64,000 nucleotides of DNA from Paenibacillus tyrphae (GTDB taxonomy: Bacteria; Bacillota; Bacilli; Paenibacillales; NBRC-103111): the NCBI RefSeq assembly GCF_024158745.1, contig NZ_JAMZAW010000001.1, forward strand, positions 372,001-436,000, given 5' to 3'. How positions within the stretch are numbered: the stretch's first letter is position 1; every line of letters begins with the position of its first letter. Below are positions 14,917-24,062 of the stretch, one piece after another. The notes under the pieces are model-generated. The model searched no databases. It had not been told where the DNA came from and worked only from the letters and a program-made list of their open reading frames with translations. Position numbers and translations under genes: made by a program.

Positions 14917-16167
14917 TTAGCGCTGTGCCGGAGTCGTTGGTTCTCCGGCTTCCTCCAGCGAACCCGACGGTCCGAAAAATTCGTAACGCGCGTCCTCCTT
15001 GCGTACGCCCCATGCTTGCAGCATCCGGTTGACCGTCTTCATGAACGGCACCGGTCCGCAGAAATAGAACGCCGCATCCGGCGAAGGAACGACGGATTGC
15101 AGCCACTCCAGATCGATGTAGCCCTCCTTATGAAACGTCTGCTCCGTCCGATCGGCAGCGGTCGGCGATTGGTAACAAAAACGGTACGAAAAGCCCGGAT
15201 GCCTGCGAGCCAGCTCTTCCACCTCGGCGCGCATCGCGTGCGTCTCGCCGTTCAGGGCTGCGTGAACAAACGTGACCTGCCGGTCCGGCGCCGTTTCGCC
15301 AAGCGCTTTCAGCATGCTGAGCAGCGGAGTTAGACCGACGCCGCCGCTGAGCAATACGACCGGGCGCAGGTCGGAGGTGTCGAGCGTAAAGTCACCGGCG
15401 GGAGCCGTCAACCATAGCGTATCGCCTTCGTTCACGTGCTCGTGAAGGTAGACGGACACTTTGCCGGCCGGGCGGTCCAGCGCACCGTCCTCACGTTTGA
15501 CGGAAATGCGGTAATACGGCTTCCCCGGCGCATCGGACAAGCTGTATTGCCGAATATGCGTGTACGTCTCGCCGGGTATCTCCAGCTTCACGCTGACGTA
15601 CTGCCCAGGCTCGAACGAGGCAATCGCGCCGCCGTCAAGTGGAACCAAATAAAACGACGTAATGACGCTGCTTTCCTTTTGCTTGCGCTCCACCCGGAAC
15701 GCTCGGAATCCTTCCCAGCCGCCCGCCTGACGCTCGGCCTGGACATACATTTCCGCCTCTACGCCAATGAAGGCGTCGGCAATGATGCCATAGGCGGTTT
15801 CCCACGCCTGAAGCACCTCGTCCGTAGCTGCCTCGCCGAGCACCTCCCGCATGGCCGTCAGCAGCGTCCGGCCCACGATCGGATAATGCTCGGGCTTTAC
15901 TCCAAGGCTCCGGTGCTTATGCCCGATCTGCTTCACCACAGGCAGAATGGCAGCCAAATTATCGATATGCACGGCGGCGGCATATACGGCATTAGCCAGC
16001 GCGGTCTGCTGACGTCCCTGCTTTTGGTTCGTATGGTTGAAGACGTTCAGCAGCTCGGGGTGCTCGGTGAACAAAATTTCATAAAATCGTTTCGTTACTT
16101 CAGTCCCCTTCGATTCCAGAATCGGGGCCGTCGATTGAATAATGCGGATCGTCTGTTCGTTTAACAT
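14917..16167 (-). CDS. hmp: Flavohemoprotein, nitric oxide dioxygenase
   Basis: 416 residues, the family's normal length. It converts nitric oxide and O2 to nitrate using NAD(P)H. The globin domain (1-140) has FYEILF (Tyr B10 region) and KHRSLGV with the proximal His; the FAD domain has RQYSLSDAPG; the NAD domain has LLSGGVGLTPLLSML and ends with YEFFGP. RBS GAGGG precedes the ATG. The promoter at 16216-16258 carries a Crp/Fnr box, matching NO or oxygen-limitation control. No terminator lies in the 40 bases between it and the convergent regulator gene, so its transcript may run antisense through that gene. Confidence 0.96.
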   Translation of the reverse strand: MLNEQTIRIIQSTAPILESKGTEVTKRFYEILFTEHPELLNVFNHTNQKQGRQQTALANAVYAAAVHIDNLAAILPVVKQIGHKHRSLGVKPEHYPIVGRTLLTAMREVLGEAATDEVLQAWETAYGIIADAFIGVEAEMYVQAERQAGGWEGFRAFRVERKQKESSVITSFYLVPLDGGAIASFEPGQYVSVKLEIPGETYTHIRQYSLSDAPGKPYYRISVKREDGALDRPAGKVSVYLHEHVNEGDTLWLTAPAGDFTLDTSDLRPVVLLSGGVGLTPLLSMLKALGETAPDRQVTFVHAALNGETHAMRAEVEELARRHPGFSYRFCYQSPTAADRTEQTFHKEGYIDLEWLQSVVPSPDAAFYFCGPVPFMKTVNRMLQAWGVRKEDARYEFFGPSGSLEEAGEPTTPAQR

Positions 16168-16215
16168 CGTTATCCCTCATTTCATAAATAGCGAATTTCG
16201 TTACCTTCATGAGAG

Positions 16216-16258
16216 AGTATACAAGGACGCCCGGAGTGTCTTTGTGATCTAAATCACA
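16216..16258 (-). promoter_or_regulatory. hmp promoter with Crp/Fnr box at about -41.5
   Basis: A perfect TGTGA-N6-TCACA palindrome occupies 16243-16258. On the minus strand TATACT (16216-16221) would be the -10 box. With a start about 7 bases further, the palindrome centre is near -41.5, the class II activator position, replacing a -35 box. Confidence 0.75.
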
Positions 16259-16287
16259 TCAAAATAAAACGATTTGTGGCAAGACAG

Positions 16288-16325
16288 ACAGCCGGTCGGG
16301 ATGTTTCATTTCTCCGACCGGCTGT
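16288..16325. terminator. Strong inverted repeat, probable terminator of the beta-helix gene
   Basis: ACAGCCGGTCGG (16288-16299) pairs perfectly with CCGACCGGCTGT (16314-16325). Neither flank has a long T-run, so termination is likely but not certain. It sits downstream of the gene at 16370-17725. Confidence 0.55.
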
Positions 16326-16369
16326 TCGCTTGCCGAGTTATTTGATTCCGGGATTATATGCTTCAGAGG

Positions 16370-17725
16370 TTAAAAGCCCGTCTTCGACGTATCCTTCCCT
16401 TGATCGGCCAGCGTTTCGCCGTTACCCGTACCGGCATTGCCATATACCGTGTTATTTTCGCAGCGGCTGCCGGCGATCTGGATGGCGGCCGCCGAACAGC
16501 GGGACAGCATATTGCCTGTAACGAGATTGTGCCTGCTGAAGGAGCCGTCGGCATTTCCGGATGTTTCAAGCGTAATGCCGGTTTGGACCCGGCGCACATC
16601 GTTGCCCGTCACCGTAGTGACGTCGCTGTTCAGCAGGACGATGCCGCGCTCCGTCTGATCGATTTTGTTGCCGGAAACGATGTTGCCGAACGGCCGCTCG
16701 TCGTCTGCCGCGCCGTCGCCCGTCAGCGAGATGCCGGATTCTTTTGCCCGGGAAATGAGGTTATGGACGATCACGTTGTCCGTACAGTAATCGCGCAGCA
16801 CGATGCCCTGCTTGCCGGCATAAGCGCCGTTTTCCAGCCCCTCCGCCGACAAGATGTTGCCTTCGATCCGATGGTACGAGCTCGGCTTCAGCTTGGAGGA
16901 TATCACGATAAAAGCATCTTCGCATTGCTGCGCCACGTTATCGGAGACGATCGAATACGAGCTGCCTGCGGAAATATAGATGCAGGGTCTTTTCAACAAA
17001 TGAAACCGGTTATCCGTCAGCCGGAAATTCGCCGCCGACTCGGCAAAGATCCCATGACCTTCGTAAAAATTTTCGTAAGCGAATAGCTGGGAGAACGAGC
17101 TTTGGCTGACCGAGACATGCCGGCTGTCGTTGAACCATACACCGTTGACGATAGTAGTGAAATGACAATTCCGGACGGAGACGTGTTCGCATTTTTCAAA
17201 ATAAACGCCGCGTTCCGTCATCTTGAAATTTGCCAGCGATAAGGCGCCCATGCCTTCGAAACCGAGTCCCTCGACCGCATTCTTCTTCGTGCCGAGCCCC
17301 ATCACCATGGATAGATTCGACTCAGCCGCTTTCAGTATGGATGCGCCCGGCCCGTCTCCCACCAAACGCACATTCGGCCTCAGCATAATGGAGGATCGCA
17401 GAATGTAGCGCCCGGGCGGAAAATAAACGGTCCCTCCCATAGGCGCCGCCGCTTCGACGGCCGATTGAATCGCCGGCGCGTCGTTTTGATCCAAACGTCC
17501 CGAGCCTTGGGCTCCATAGTTTTTTACGTTAATCCAGGCAACCGATTCCGGGCGAAATCCCGGATTCTGCATCGGATTGGGCATCGGCTCCGCCGCGGCC
17601 GTGCCGCTCCAGCCCGTACCGGCGGCCAGGATCATTCCGGCCGTCGCCGTGCCCATCGTAGCCAGCAGCTCGCGGCGGGACATTGCTTTGTCTTTGGATG
17701 AAGATGAAGATTCCGAAGTAGACAT
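16370..17725 (-). CDS. Tat-exported right-handed parallel beta-helix protein (pectate-lyase-3/GH28-related)
   Basis: 451 residues. The twin-arginine signal SRRELLATMG is followed by an Ala/Gly-rich hydrophobic stretch. Next come INVKNYGAQGSGRLDQNDAPAI and GGTVYFPPGRY, the entry of the Pectate_lyase_3 fold, then repeating beta-helix rungs such as NCHFTTIVNGVWF and NIVSGNKIDQTERGIVL. The substrate is probably a polysaccharide, but catalytic residues are not evident, so it could be structural. The ATG at 17723-17725 puts the Tat motif near residue 18; a GTG at 17747 is an alternative. Monocistronic. Confidence 0.85.
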   Translation of the reverse strand: MSTSESSSSSKDKAMSRRELLATMGTATAGMILAAGTGWSGTAAAEPMPNPMQNPGFRPESVAWINVKNYGAQGSGRLDQNDAPAIQSAVEAAAPMGGTVYFPPGRYILRSSIMLRPNVRLVGDGPGASILKAAESNLSMVMGLGTKKNAVEGLGFEGMGALSLANFKMTERGVYFEKCEHVSVRNCHFTTIVNGVWFNDSRHVSVSQSSFSQLFAYENFYEGHGIFAESAANFRLTDNRFHLLKRPCIYISAGSSYSIVSDNVAQQCEDAFIVISSKLKPSSYHRIEGNILSAEGLENGAYAGKQGIVLRDYCTDNVIVHNLISRAKESGISLTGDGAADDERPFGNIVSGNKIDQTERGIVLLNSDVTTVTGNDVRRVQTGITLETSGNADGSFSRHNLVTGNMLSRCSAAAIQIAGSRCENNTVYGNAGTGNGETLADQGKDTSKTGF

Positions 17726-17822
17726 ATCGTATATCGTTCCCCCTTCCACAATCTAGCAATCTATCAGCATTATAGCCTTCTCCGCTTCATTTGACAATTG
17801 GGCCGGGGCCCGGCGTTCCGAC

Positions 17823-17858
17823 AAAAAAAAGAACATGCCCGCTTAGCGGAACATGCTC
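17823..17858 (-). terminator. Terminator overlapping the spoVIF stop codon
   Basis: On the minus strand a stem of bases 17846-17858 with 17831-17842, with the stop codon in its loop, is followed by eight T. Confidence 0.8.
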
Positions 17859-18130
17859 CACAGTTTAATCAGATGAAACGCATTGTTCGGATCGATTTTT
17901 TGCGAGATAACGAACTGAACGAGCTGCTCGGTCTGTTGTTCGGTAACTCTTTCTCCGAGCACCTTCGTCAGCATGCCGACGAACCGACGAACCTTCACGC
18001 GGTCCTGCAAATCGTACTTCGTAACACCCTGCAAAATCATTTTGACCCGTTCTTTCGTCTCCGGATTTTTCATCTTCAGCTTGATCCGCTCGACCTGCGC
18101 AGGGTCAAAGCCGTACTGCGTGTAGCTCAT
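17843..18130 (-). CDS. spoVIF: Stage VI sporulation protein F-like (SpoVIF/YjcC family)
   Basis: 95 residues, soluble. RRFVGMLTKVLGERVTEQQTEQLVQFVISQKI fits the SpoVIF family pattern, a small protein needed for spore coat assembly in Bacillus. The ATG at 18128-18130 is preceded by GGAGGTG; an upstream GTG is less likely. The gene follows recG by about 140 bases and is separately terminated. The assignment rests on the C-terminal half; the N-terminus is not diagnostic. Confidence 0.75.
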   Translation of the reverse strand: MSYTQYGFDPAQVERIKLKMKNPETKERVKMILQGVTKYDLQDRVKVRRFVGMLTKVLGERVTEQQTEQLVQFVISQKIDPNNAFHLIKLWSMFR

Positions 18131-18271
18131 GCCGCACACCTCCGCGTTCTTGCTATAGGACTTACAACCACCATACAGTAAGTCTATGTCGGAGAGCTTG
18201 GCCTTGTGTACCTATTTCTTGCGCTGTCTTTCCCTCTCGCCCCGCAGGCAGAGCGTCAAACAGGCTATCGT

Positions 18272-20326
18272 CTAATCGAGCATCTCGCTTTCGAAGATGT
18301 GCTCGCGCTGCAAATAGTGACGGAGCGGCACGTAGTCGGCCTCGGTCCAAAAATCCGGCTGCTTGACAAGCTCCGCTGCATCGTCTCTTGCCTGTTCCAT
18401 CACTTCGAAGTCGGTCACCATGTCGGCGAGCCGGAAATCCGGCACCCCGCTCTGCTTCGTCCCGAAAAAATCTCCAGGTCCCCGCAATTCGAGGTCGCGG
18501 CGCGCAATCTCGAAGCCGTCGTTCGTGTCCGTCATCGCCTTCAGCCGTTCCTTGCCGACTTCGTTCTTCGGATCGGCAATCAGCACGCAGTACGACTGGT
18601 GCTCGCCCCGTCCAACCCGGCCCCGCAGCTGGTGAAGCTGCGATAATCCGAACCGGTCGGCGTCATAGACGACCATCAGCGTCGCGTTGGGCACATCCAC
18701 GCCGACCTCAATAACGGTCGTCGAGACCAGTACATGAAGCCGGCCTTGGCTGAACTCGCGCATCACATCGTCCTTCTCCGCCGGGGCCATCCGTCCGTGC
18801 AGCAGCCCGACTTTGTACTCCGGAAAAGCAAATTGAAGCTGCGCGTGCACGTCAATCGCGTTCTGCACGTCGAGCTTCTCAGATTCTTCGATCAGCGGAC
18901 AAATGACATACGCCTGCCGCCCTTCGGCCACCTCGCGGCGAATAAAGCCAAGGACGCGCTCCAGCATATTATGCGTCACCGCATAGGTCTGAATCGGCTT
19001 GCGTCCCTTAGGGAGCTCCCGCAGCGTCGAGACGTCCATATCGCCAAAAGCGGTAATCGCGAGCGTCCGCGGGATCGGCGTCGCCGTCATCGTGAGCACG
19101 TCCGGATTCATCCCTTTGCGGCGCAAAATGCTGCGCTGCTGTACGCCGAAGCGATGCTGCTCGTCCGTCACAACAAGTCCGAGCCGGCGGAAAAACACAT
19201 CCTCTTGAATGAGTGCATGCGTACCGACAACGATGTCGATCATCCCCATCTGCAGCGAGCCGAGCACATCCCGGCGCTGCCGCTCCGTCAAGCTGCCCGT
19301 CAGCAGCGCCGTCTGAATGCCGTACGGCTCGAACAAGCGGTCGAGCGAGCGTTTGTGCTGTTCCGCAAGAATTTCCGTCGGCACCATTAGTGCACCTTGA
19401 TAGCCGGCTTTGACGACGGCAAAAAGCGCCACCGCCGCGACAACGGTTTTTCCCGCGCCCACATCACCCTGCAGCAAACGGTTCATGCATAAAGGCTGCT
19501 GCAGATCATGAAGAATTTCGGCCAGCACGTTTTTCTGGGAAGCCGTCAGCGTGAACGGCAGCGCACGTACAAACGCGCGGACAGCCGGCAAATCTACGGG
19601 GTGCGCGACCCCGTCCGCCCGCTCGTGATTCAGCGTGCGGTACGCCTGCATCTTGAGCTGGAACAAGAACAGCTCCTCGTACACCATCCGGCGTCTCGCC
19701 CGCTGGCCCTGCTCCATACTGCCCGGCAGATGCAGCAGAGCGACCGCCTGTTTGCGTGGCAGCAGATTGTATTTGCGCAGCAGCTTGCCCGGAAGCACCT
19801 CGGGAATGAGGTCGCCGAATTGCAGCAGCGCTTGCTTCGTCGTCTGCCGGAACCATTTTTGCGTGATCGAGCCCGTCACCGAATAAACCGGCTGCAGCGT
19901 ACCGGTCTGCGACGTACCGCGGCCCGGGAATTCTACCTCCGTCACGGTCAAGTGCAGCCGCTTCTGGTCCCATTTTCCGGTCAAGACGATATCCGTACCG
20001 GCTGTCAGCTTGTCCTTCAAGAAATGCCGGTTGAACCAGACGGCCGTAATGAAGAGCGGATCGACCACGATTTTGCAGGTCATGCGCGATTTGGTGCGCC
20101 CGTACATTTGCACTTGGGGAACCCCTGCGACCGTGCCCTGCACCGTAATCCGGTCTCCGTCCTTCACCTGCGTCAAATCGCGAAGCGTGTAATCCTCGTA
20201 GCGGAAAGGATAATAATCGAGGAGCTCTCCGACGCTCGAGATGCCGAGCGCAAGCAGCTCCTCGGGCTTCTTGCCTTTGACGCCGGACACCTTCGTGACC
20301 GGAAGCGAATAAAGATCCAAGGTCAT
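18272..20326 (-). CDS. recG: ATP-dependent DNA helicase RecG
   Basis: 684 residues. It reverses stalled replication forks and branches Holliday junctions. The N-terminal wedge/OB domain (to about 240) has VQGTVAGVPQVQMYGRTKSR; Walker A is LLQGDVGAGKTVVA, the DExH box is VVTDEQHRFGVQQR, motif III is MTATPIPRTLA, and the TRG region includes LHQLRGRVGRGEHQSYC. The ATG at 20324-20326 lies one base after the degV stop, consistent with coupling. A TTG at 20342 is a poorer alternative start. Confidence 0.96.
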   Translation of the reverse strand: MTLDLYSLPVTKVSGVKGKKPEELLALGISSVGELLDYYPFRYEDYTLRDLTQVKDGDRITVQGTVAGVPQVQMYGRTKSRMTCKIVVDPLFITAVWFNRHFLKDKLTAGTDIVLTGKWDQKRLHLTVTEVEFPGRGTSQTGTLQPVYSVTGSITQKWFRQTTKQALLQFGDLIPEVLPGKLLRKYNLLPRKQAVALLHLPGSMEQGQRARRRMVYEELFLFQLKMQAYRTLNHERADGVAHPVDLPAVRAFVRALPFTLTASQKNVLAEILHDLQQPLCMNRLLQGDVGAGKTVVAAVALFAVVKAGYQGALMVPTEILAEQHKRSLDRLFEPYGIQTALLTGSLTERQRRDVLGSLQMGMIDIVVGTHALIQEDVFFRRLGLVVTDEQHRFGVQQRSILRRKGMNPDVLTMTATPIPRTLAITAFGDMDVSTLRELPKGRKPIQTYAVTHNMLERVLGFIRREVAEGRQAYVICPLIEESEKLDVQNAIDVHAQLQFAFPEYKVGLLHGRMAPAEKDDVMREFSQGRLHVLVSTTVIEVGVDVPNATLMVVYDADRFGLSQLHQLRGRVGRGEHQSYCVLIADPKNEVGKERLKAMTDTNDGFEIARRDLELRGPGDFFGTKQSGVPDFRLADMVTDFEVMEQARDDAAELVKQPDFWTEADYVPLRHYLQREHIFESEMLD

Positions 20327-20327
20327 A

Positions 20328-21179
20328 TCAGCCCGGTATGACAAAGGCCGCTACGGTTCCGGGTCCGACATGCGCTCCGATGACGGGCCCGATATGCGTG
20401 TATTGCACGCTTTTTACATCAAAATGCTGCTTCAGCAGCGAGAAAAATTCCTCCGCCGTCTCGCGGCCGGTCGTATAAGCCATGATCAAATCGATCGGCT
20501 TGCCGGCAAAATCCTTCTGCAGCAGCTCGACGATCCGGTTCATCGCTTTCTTCTGTCCACGAACCTTATCGACGGAGTACACGACTCCGTCATCGTTGAC
20601 CGACAGGATTGGCTTAATATTAAGCAAGGAGCCGAAGAGCGCCGCAGCCTTGCCGATCCGTCCGCCCTTATGCAAATACTCGAGCGTATCCACCAAAAAA
20701 TAGAGCCCGATGTTTTGGCGCAGCGACGCAATCCGTTCCAAAATTTCCGACTTGCTCTTCCCCTGTTTTGCCGCCTCCGCGGCAGCTACGACGAGCATGC
20801 CGATGGCGCAGGAAGCCGAACGGCTGTCCACCACCTCGATATCCGCCTTCTCGTCGATCATCGATTTCGCCACGAGGGCGGACTGGTAAGTGCCGCTCAT
20901 CTGTGATGACAAATGAATCGAGATGATCGAGTCGGCGCCTTCGTCCGCCAGCCTCTCGTACACTTGAATGAAATCGGCCGGCGACGGCTGCGATGTAGTA
21001 GGAAAAATTCCGGACGAGGCCAGCTTGTCATAAAATTGCTCCGGACCCATATCGACCCCGTCGCGAAATGACTCCGGGCCGAACAATACTTTAAGCGGCA
21101 CCATCTCAATGCCGAGCCGCTCCCGCAGGTCGGCCGGAATATCCGCCGTGCTGTCCGTTACAATACGAACCTGGCTCAA
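20328..21179 (-). CDS. degV: DegV-family fatty-acid-binding protein
   Basis: 283 residues. VRIVTDSTADIP at the N-terminus, TTSQPSPADF and HLSSQMSGTYQSA are the fatty-acid-binding landmarks of DegV/FakB proteins, which hold an acyl chain for phosphorylation by FakA. The kinase gene fakA lies immediately upstream, so it probably acts as a FakB partner (inference). The likely start is TTG at 21177-21179, with GGGAGG close upstream. It precedes recG by one base. Confidence 0.92.
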   Translation of the reverse strand: MSQVRIVTDSTADIPADLRERLGIEMVPLKVLFGPESFRDGVDMGPEQFYDKLASSGIFPTTSQPSPADFIQVYERLADEGADSIISIHLSSQMSGTYQSALVAKSMIDEKADIEVVDSRSASCAIGMLVVAAAEAAKQGKSKSEILERIASLRQNIGLYFLVDTLEYLHKGGRIGKAAALFGSLLNIKPILSVNDDGVVYSVDKVRGQKKAMNRIVELLQKDFAGKPIDLIMAYTTGRETAEEFFSLLKQHFDVKSVQYTHIGPVIGAHVGPGTVAAFVIPG

Positions 21180-21241
21180 TAGCCTCCCTCAATTCTTTGC
21201 AAAATTTTGATCTATAAGACATAGCGTCGAAATCGAATCGT

Positions 21242-23059
21242 TTACTCTGCGGAAATAATGTAGTAATAGAGCGGCTGTCCGCCGTCCTGAACTTCCACTT
21301 CCACCTCTTGATACGTTTGTTCGACATACCCGACAAGCTCCTCGGTCTGCTCCTGCACCGCGTCTGCTCCGGTATACAGGGTCACGATCTCGGCACCCGC
21401 ATCCAGCATGGAGTCAATCAGCTTTTTGCAGGAATCGACGAGATCCGGAGCCGAGGAAACGATGCGACCGTTGTGAATGCCAATATAGTCGCCCTCTTTA
21501 ATATCGATCCCGTCCATTTGCGTGTCGCGAACGGCATGGGTGATTTGACCCGCCTGTACCTGCTGCAGCGCCTGCTCCATTTCACCGATGTTTTCTTCGG
21601 GAGCCGCCTCCTCCTGGAATGCGATGACAGCGGCAATGCCTTGCGGAATCGACTTGCTTGGAATAACGACAACCTGCTTATCCTCCACAAGCTCCACAGC
21701 CTGCTGAGCAGCCAGGATGATGTTCGAATTGTTCGGAAGCACGAACACGGTTCTCGCTTCGACCTCGCTGACGGCGCGGACGATATCTTCGGTGCTCGGA
21801 TTCATGGTTTGTCCGCCGTGCAGAATCCGGTCGACGCCCAAGCTGCCGAAAATACCGGAGATGCCTTCCCCTGCGGATACGGCGACAAAGCCGTATGGCT
21901 TGAGCTGGCGGGACGGATCGTTCGCCGCAGGGACGGACGGTTCGCCGAGTTCAAGCTCTCTGGCCGCGTCCAGCAAATGCGTCGCCTTGGCCAATGCCGC
22001 GACCGCGCCGGACGGTCCGGCCTCCTCCATCAGAAGATGCGTGTGCTGATCGCGCATATTTTCAATTTTGATCCGGCTGAGATCCCCGTAGTTCTGGGCC
22101 AAATTCATAACGCTGCCTGGGAATTCGGCATGGATATGCACTTTAACTAGATCGTCGTCGGCCACGACAAGCAGGGAATCGCCGAAGGCGGACAGCTCCT
22201 CGCGGAACATGGCCTCGTCAAACTTGCGGCCGTTCAGCTTGCCCGGGTTCAGCGTCACCATAAACTCCGTGCAGTACCCGAACTCGATATCCTCCGTCGC
22301 CAGCTTCGCCTGAACGCGCTCATGACCGGTAAAATCCAGCGGCGTCGCCGCAGGCTCAAGCGTCTCCTCCAGCGGCTGCACCGCGCCAAAAGCAACATAC
22401 GGCATATCGGCCGGTTCCTCCGCCGGCGCTTCCTCCTCCATGTCCAGAACGGATACAAAGCCCTCGTAGATATACACAAGCCCCTGTCCGCCCGAATCGA
22501 CGACACCCACCTGCTTCAGAACGGGAAGCATGTCCGGCGTTTTGGCCAGCGCCTCTTTCGCTTTATCCAGCAGTTCCGCTATGACGACAGCGACATCCGG
22601 CTGCCGTTTGGCGGTCTGTACGCCCTGCCTTGCCGCTTCCTTGGCTACGGTCAGAATCGTACCTTCCACAGGCTTGACGACGGCTTTGTAGGCCATATCC
22701 ACGCCGTTCTGAAACGCTGCAGCCACCTGCTGGGCATTGGCCGAAGGCAGGTCGGATACGGCTTTGGCGAAACCGCGGAACAACTGCGACAGAATTACGC
22801 CCGAGTTGCCACGGGCGCCCATCAGCAAGCCTTTAGCAAGCGCTTCCGCTGCTTTACCCAAGTGGTCCGACGGACGGCGGCGAAGCTCTTCCACCCCGGA
22901 AGTCAAGGTCAAATTCATATTCGTGCCCGTATCGCCGTCCGGTACCGGAAAGACGTTGAGCGCATTGACCCGCTCCGCGTTCGTCGTCAGCCTATGCGCT
23001 CCCGCTTCTACCATTCGGATGAAATCGTGTCCATTCATTTCTTTTAAGCGCTTACTCAA
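21242..23059 (-). CDS. fakA: DAK2-domain fatty acid kinase FakA-like (YloV)
   Basis: 605 residues. The N-terminal DAK2 ATP-binding domain has NVFPVPDGDTGTNMNLT and MGARGNSGVILSQL; the middle domain has EFGYCTEFMV; the C-terminal domain, of EDD-like fold, ends ALYYYIISAE-like. FakA phosphorylates fatty acids bound to FakB/DegV for phospholipid synthesis. A TTG at 23057-23059 is chosen because AAAGGGGA lies 9 bases upstream, giving MSKRLKEMNGHDF. It lies between yloU and degV, the Bacillus order except that the sdaA genes are absent here. Confidence 0.93.
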   Translation of the reverse strand: MSKRLKEMNGHDFIRMVEAGAHRLTTNAERVNALNVFPVPDGDTGTNMNLTLTSGVEELRRRPSDHLGKAAEALAKGLLMGARGNSGVILSQLFRGFAKAVSDLPSANAQQVAAAFQNGVDMAYKAVVKPVEGTILTVAKEAARQGVQTAKRQPDVAVVIAELLDKAKEALAKTPDMLPVLKQVGVVDSGGQGLVYIYEGFVSVLDMEEEAPAEEPADMPYVAFGAVQPLEETLEPAATPLDFTGHERVQAKLATEDIEFGYCTEFMVTLNPGKLNGRKFDEAMFREELSAFGDSLLVVADDDLVKVHIHAEFPGSVMNLAQNYGDLSRIKIENMRDQHTHLLMEEAGPSGAVAALAKATHLLDAARELELGEPSVPAANDPSRQLKPYGFVAVSAGEGISGIFGSLGVDRILHGGQTMNPSTEDIVRAVSEVEARTVFVLPNNSNIILAAQQAVELVEDKQVVVIPSKSIPQGIAAVIAFQEEAAPEENIGEMEQALQQVQAGQITHAVRDTQMDGIDIKEGDYIGIHNGRIVSSAPDLVDSCKKLIDSMLDAGAEIVTLYTGADAVQEQTEELVGYVEQTYQEVEVEVQDGGQPLYYYIISAE

Positions 23060-23137
23060 AAAGACCGTTCCCCTTTCGCTATAACCCTGTCGGCGATCCA
23101 TAACATGTTTCGGCCACAACCGCTGTCATCACAGGTC

Positions 23138-23506
23138 TCATTCCGCAATCCTCACACCTTGGACAAAAATGTTCACGTTAGCCACTTGCAGACCCGCCAC
23201 TTCCCCGAGCATGTATTTTACTTTGCTCTGCACGTTATGCGCCACGACCGAAATTTTCGTGCCATAGCTGACGACGATATATAAATCAATAGTCAGGACA
23301 TCCTGCTCGTCGCGGTGAACCTCGACGCCCCGGCGCAAATTGTCCCGGCGCAGCAGTTCGGCAATACCGTCTTTGAATTGATTGCGCGAAGCCATCCCGA
23401 CAAGTCCGTAGCAGTCCAGCGCCGCCGAACCCGCAAGTACGGCGATTACTTCGTCCGTAACGTAAATTTTTCCATATTCTGAAGCCAGTTCGATTGTCAT
23501 CTCCAT
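23138..23506 (-). CDS. yloU: Asp23/Gls24-family envelope stress protein (YloU)
   Basis: 122 residues, a single Asp23 domain. VIAVLAGSAALDCYGLVGMASRNQFKDGI and LYIVVSYGTKISVVAHNVQSKV match B. subtilis YloU almost throughout. The family is thought to support cell-envelope homeostasis. The ATG at 23504-23506 has AAGGAG 4 bases upstream; the second ATG at 23498-23500 has 10 bases and matches the YloU N-terminus, so either could be used. First gene of the yloU-fakA-degV-recG operon. Confidence 0.93.
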   Translation of the reverse strand: MEMTIELASEYGKIYVTDEVIAVLAGSAALDCYGLVGMASRNQFKDGIAELLRRDNLRRGVEVHRDEQDVLTIDLYIVVSYGTKISVVAHNVQSKVKYMLGEVAGLQVANVNIFVQGVRIAE

Positions 23507-23546
23507 ACAGCTCCTTCGATCCCAAAATTAGCATGGACTACGAATC

Positions 23547-23575
23547 ATTGTACTATATTCGCCGCAAGAAATAAA
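23547..23575 (-). promoter_or_regulatory. Possible promoter of the yloU operon
   Basis: On the minus strand TTTATT (23570-23575) and TACAAT (23547-23552) are 17 bases apart, about 40 bases before the start codon. The -35 match is weak. Confidence 0.4.
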
Positions 23576-23615
23576 TAAAACTCGGGCCGCAGGGGAAGAA
23601 AACGAAGAAGCTGCG

Positions 23616-23645
23616 TTGACGACGTTTAGGCCGCTGTGATATGAT
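23616..23645 (+). promoter_or_regulatory. rpmB promoter
   Basis: TTGACG (23616-23621) and TATGAT (23640-23645) with an 18-base spacer, divergent from the yloU promoter. Confidence 0.7.
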
Positions 23646-23692
23646 GTTTAAGTGTGTTTTTGAAGCGTGTATGCTTTAAGGAGGTGTAATCA

Positions 23693-23881
23693 ATGTCCCG
23701 CAAATGTTTTATCACAGGTAAAGGCCCGGGTACCGGCAACCACGTATCCCATGCGAACAACAAAGCGAAACGCACTTGGGGTGTCAACGTTCAAAAGGTT
23801 CGCATTCTGGTCGACGGCAAACCGAAACGCGTTTGGGTGAGCACGAAAGCTCTGAAATCCGGAAAAGTAACTCGCGTGTAA
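23693..23881 (+). CDS. rpmB: Large ribosomal subunit protein bL28
   Basis: 62 residues, highly basic. [24 protein letters not shown] and [14 protein letters not shown] are characteristic of L28. Only one Cys remains, so this is the zinc-free form. AAGGAGGTG lies 7 bases before the ATG. It is transcribed opposite to the surrounding block, as in Bacillus, with its own promoter and terminator. Confidence 0.98.
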   Translation: MSRKCFITGKGPGTGNHVSHANNKAKRTWGVNVQKVRILVDGKPKRVWVSTKALKSGKVTRV

Positions 23882-23898
23882 TCTGCGTTCGCAGACAA

Positions 23899-23925
23899 AA
23901 AGCACCTGGCTCAGGTGCTTTTTTT
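23899..23925 (+). terminator. rpmB terminator
   Basis: AAAGCACCTG / CAGGTGCTTT with loop GCT, followed by further T residues. Confidence 0.92.
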
Positions 23926-23951
23926 AGTTGATAAGCAGGAATTCGCATCAA

Positions 23952-23988
23952 CCTTAACAAAACGTCCTTGTCTTGCAAGACAAGGACG
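23952..23988 (-). terminator. Terminator of spoVM
   Basis: Bases 23963-23988 form a perfect 26-bp palindrome (arms CGTCCTTGTCTTG / CAAGACAAGGACG), followed on the minus strand by TTTTGTT. It lies about 75 bases after the spoVM stop. Confidence 0.75.
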
Positions 23989-24062
23989 GCTGAGCCGTTG
24001 ATCATGGGTGTAGCGCCCGCCCTAGCCCGGCAGCCGGCGCCTAAGTATGATCGAGCGTACCT

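Noticed and set aside
16358..17086. 242-codon plus-strand frame
   Set aside because: Opposite the beta-helix gene; repetitive composition mirrors that gene's rungs.
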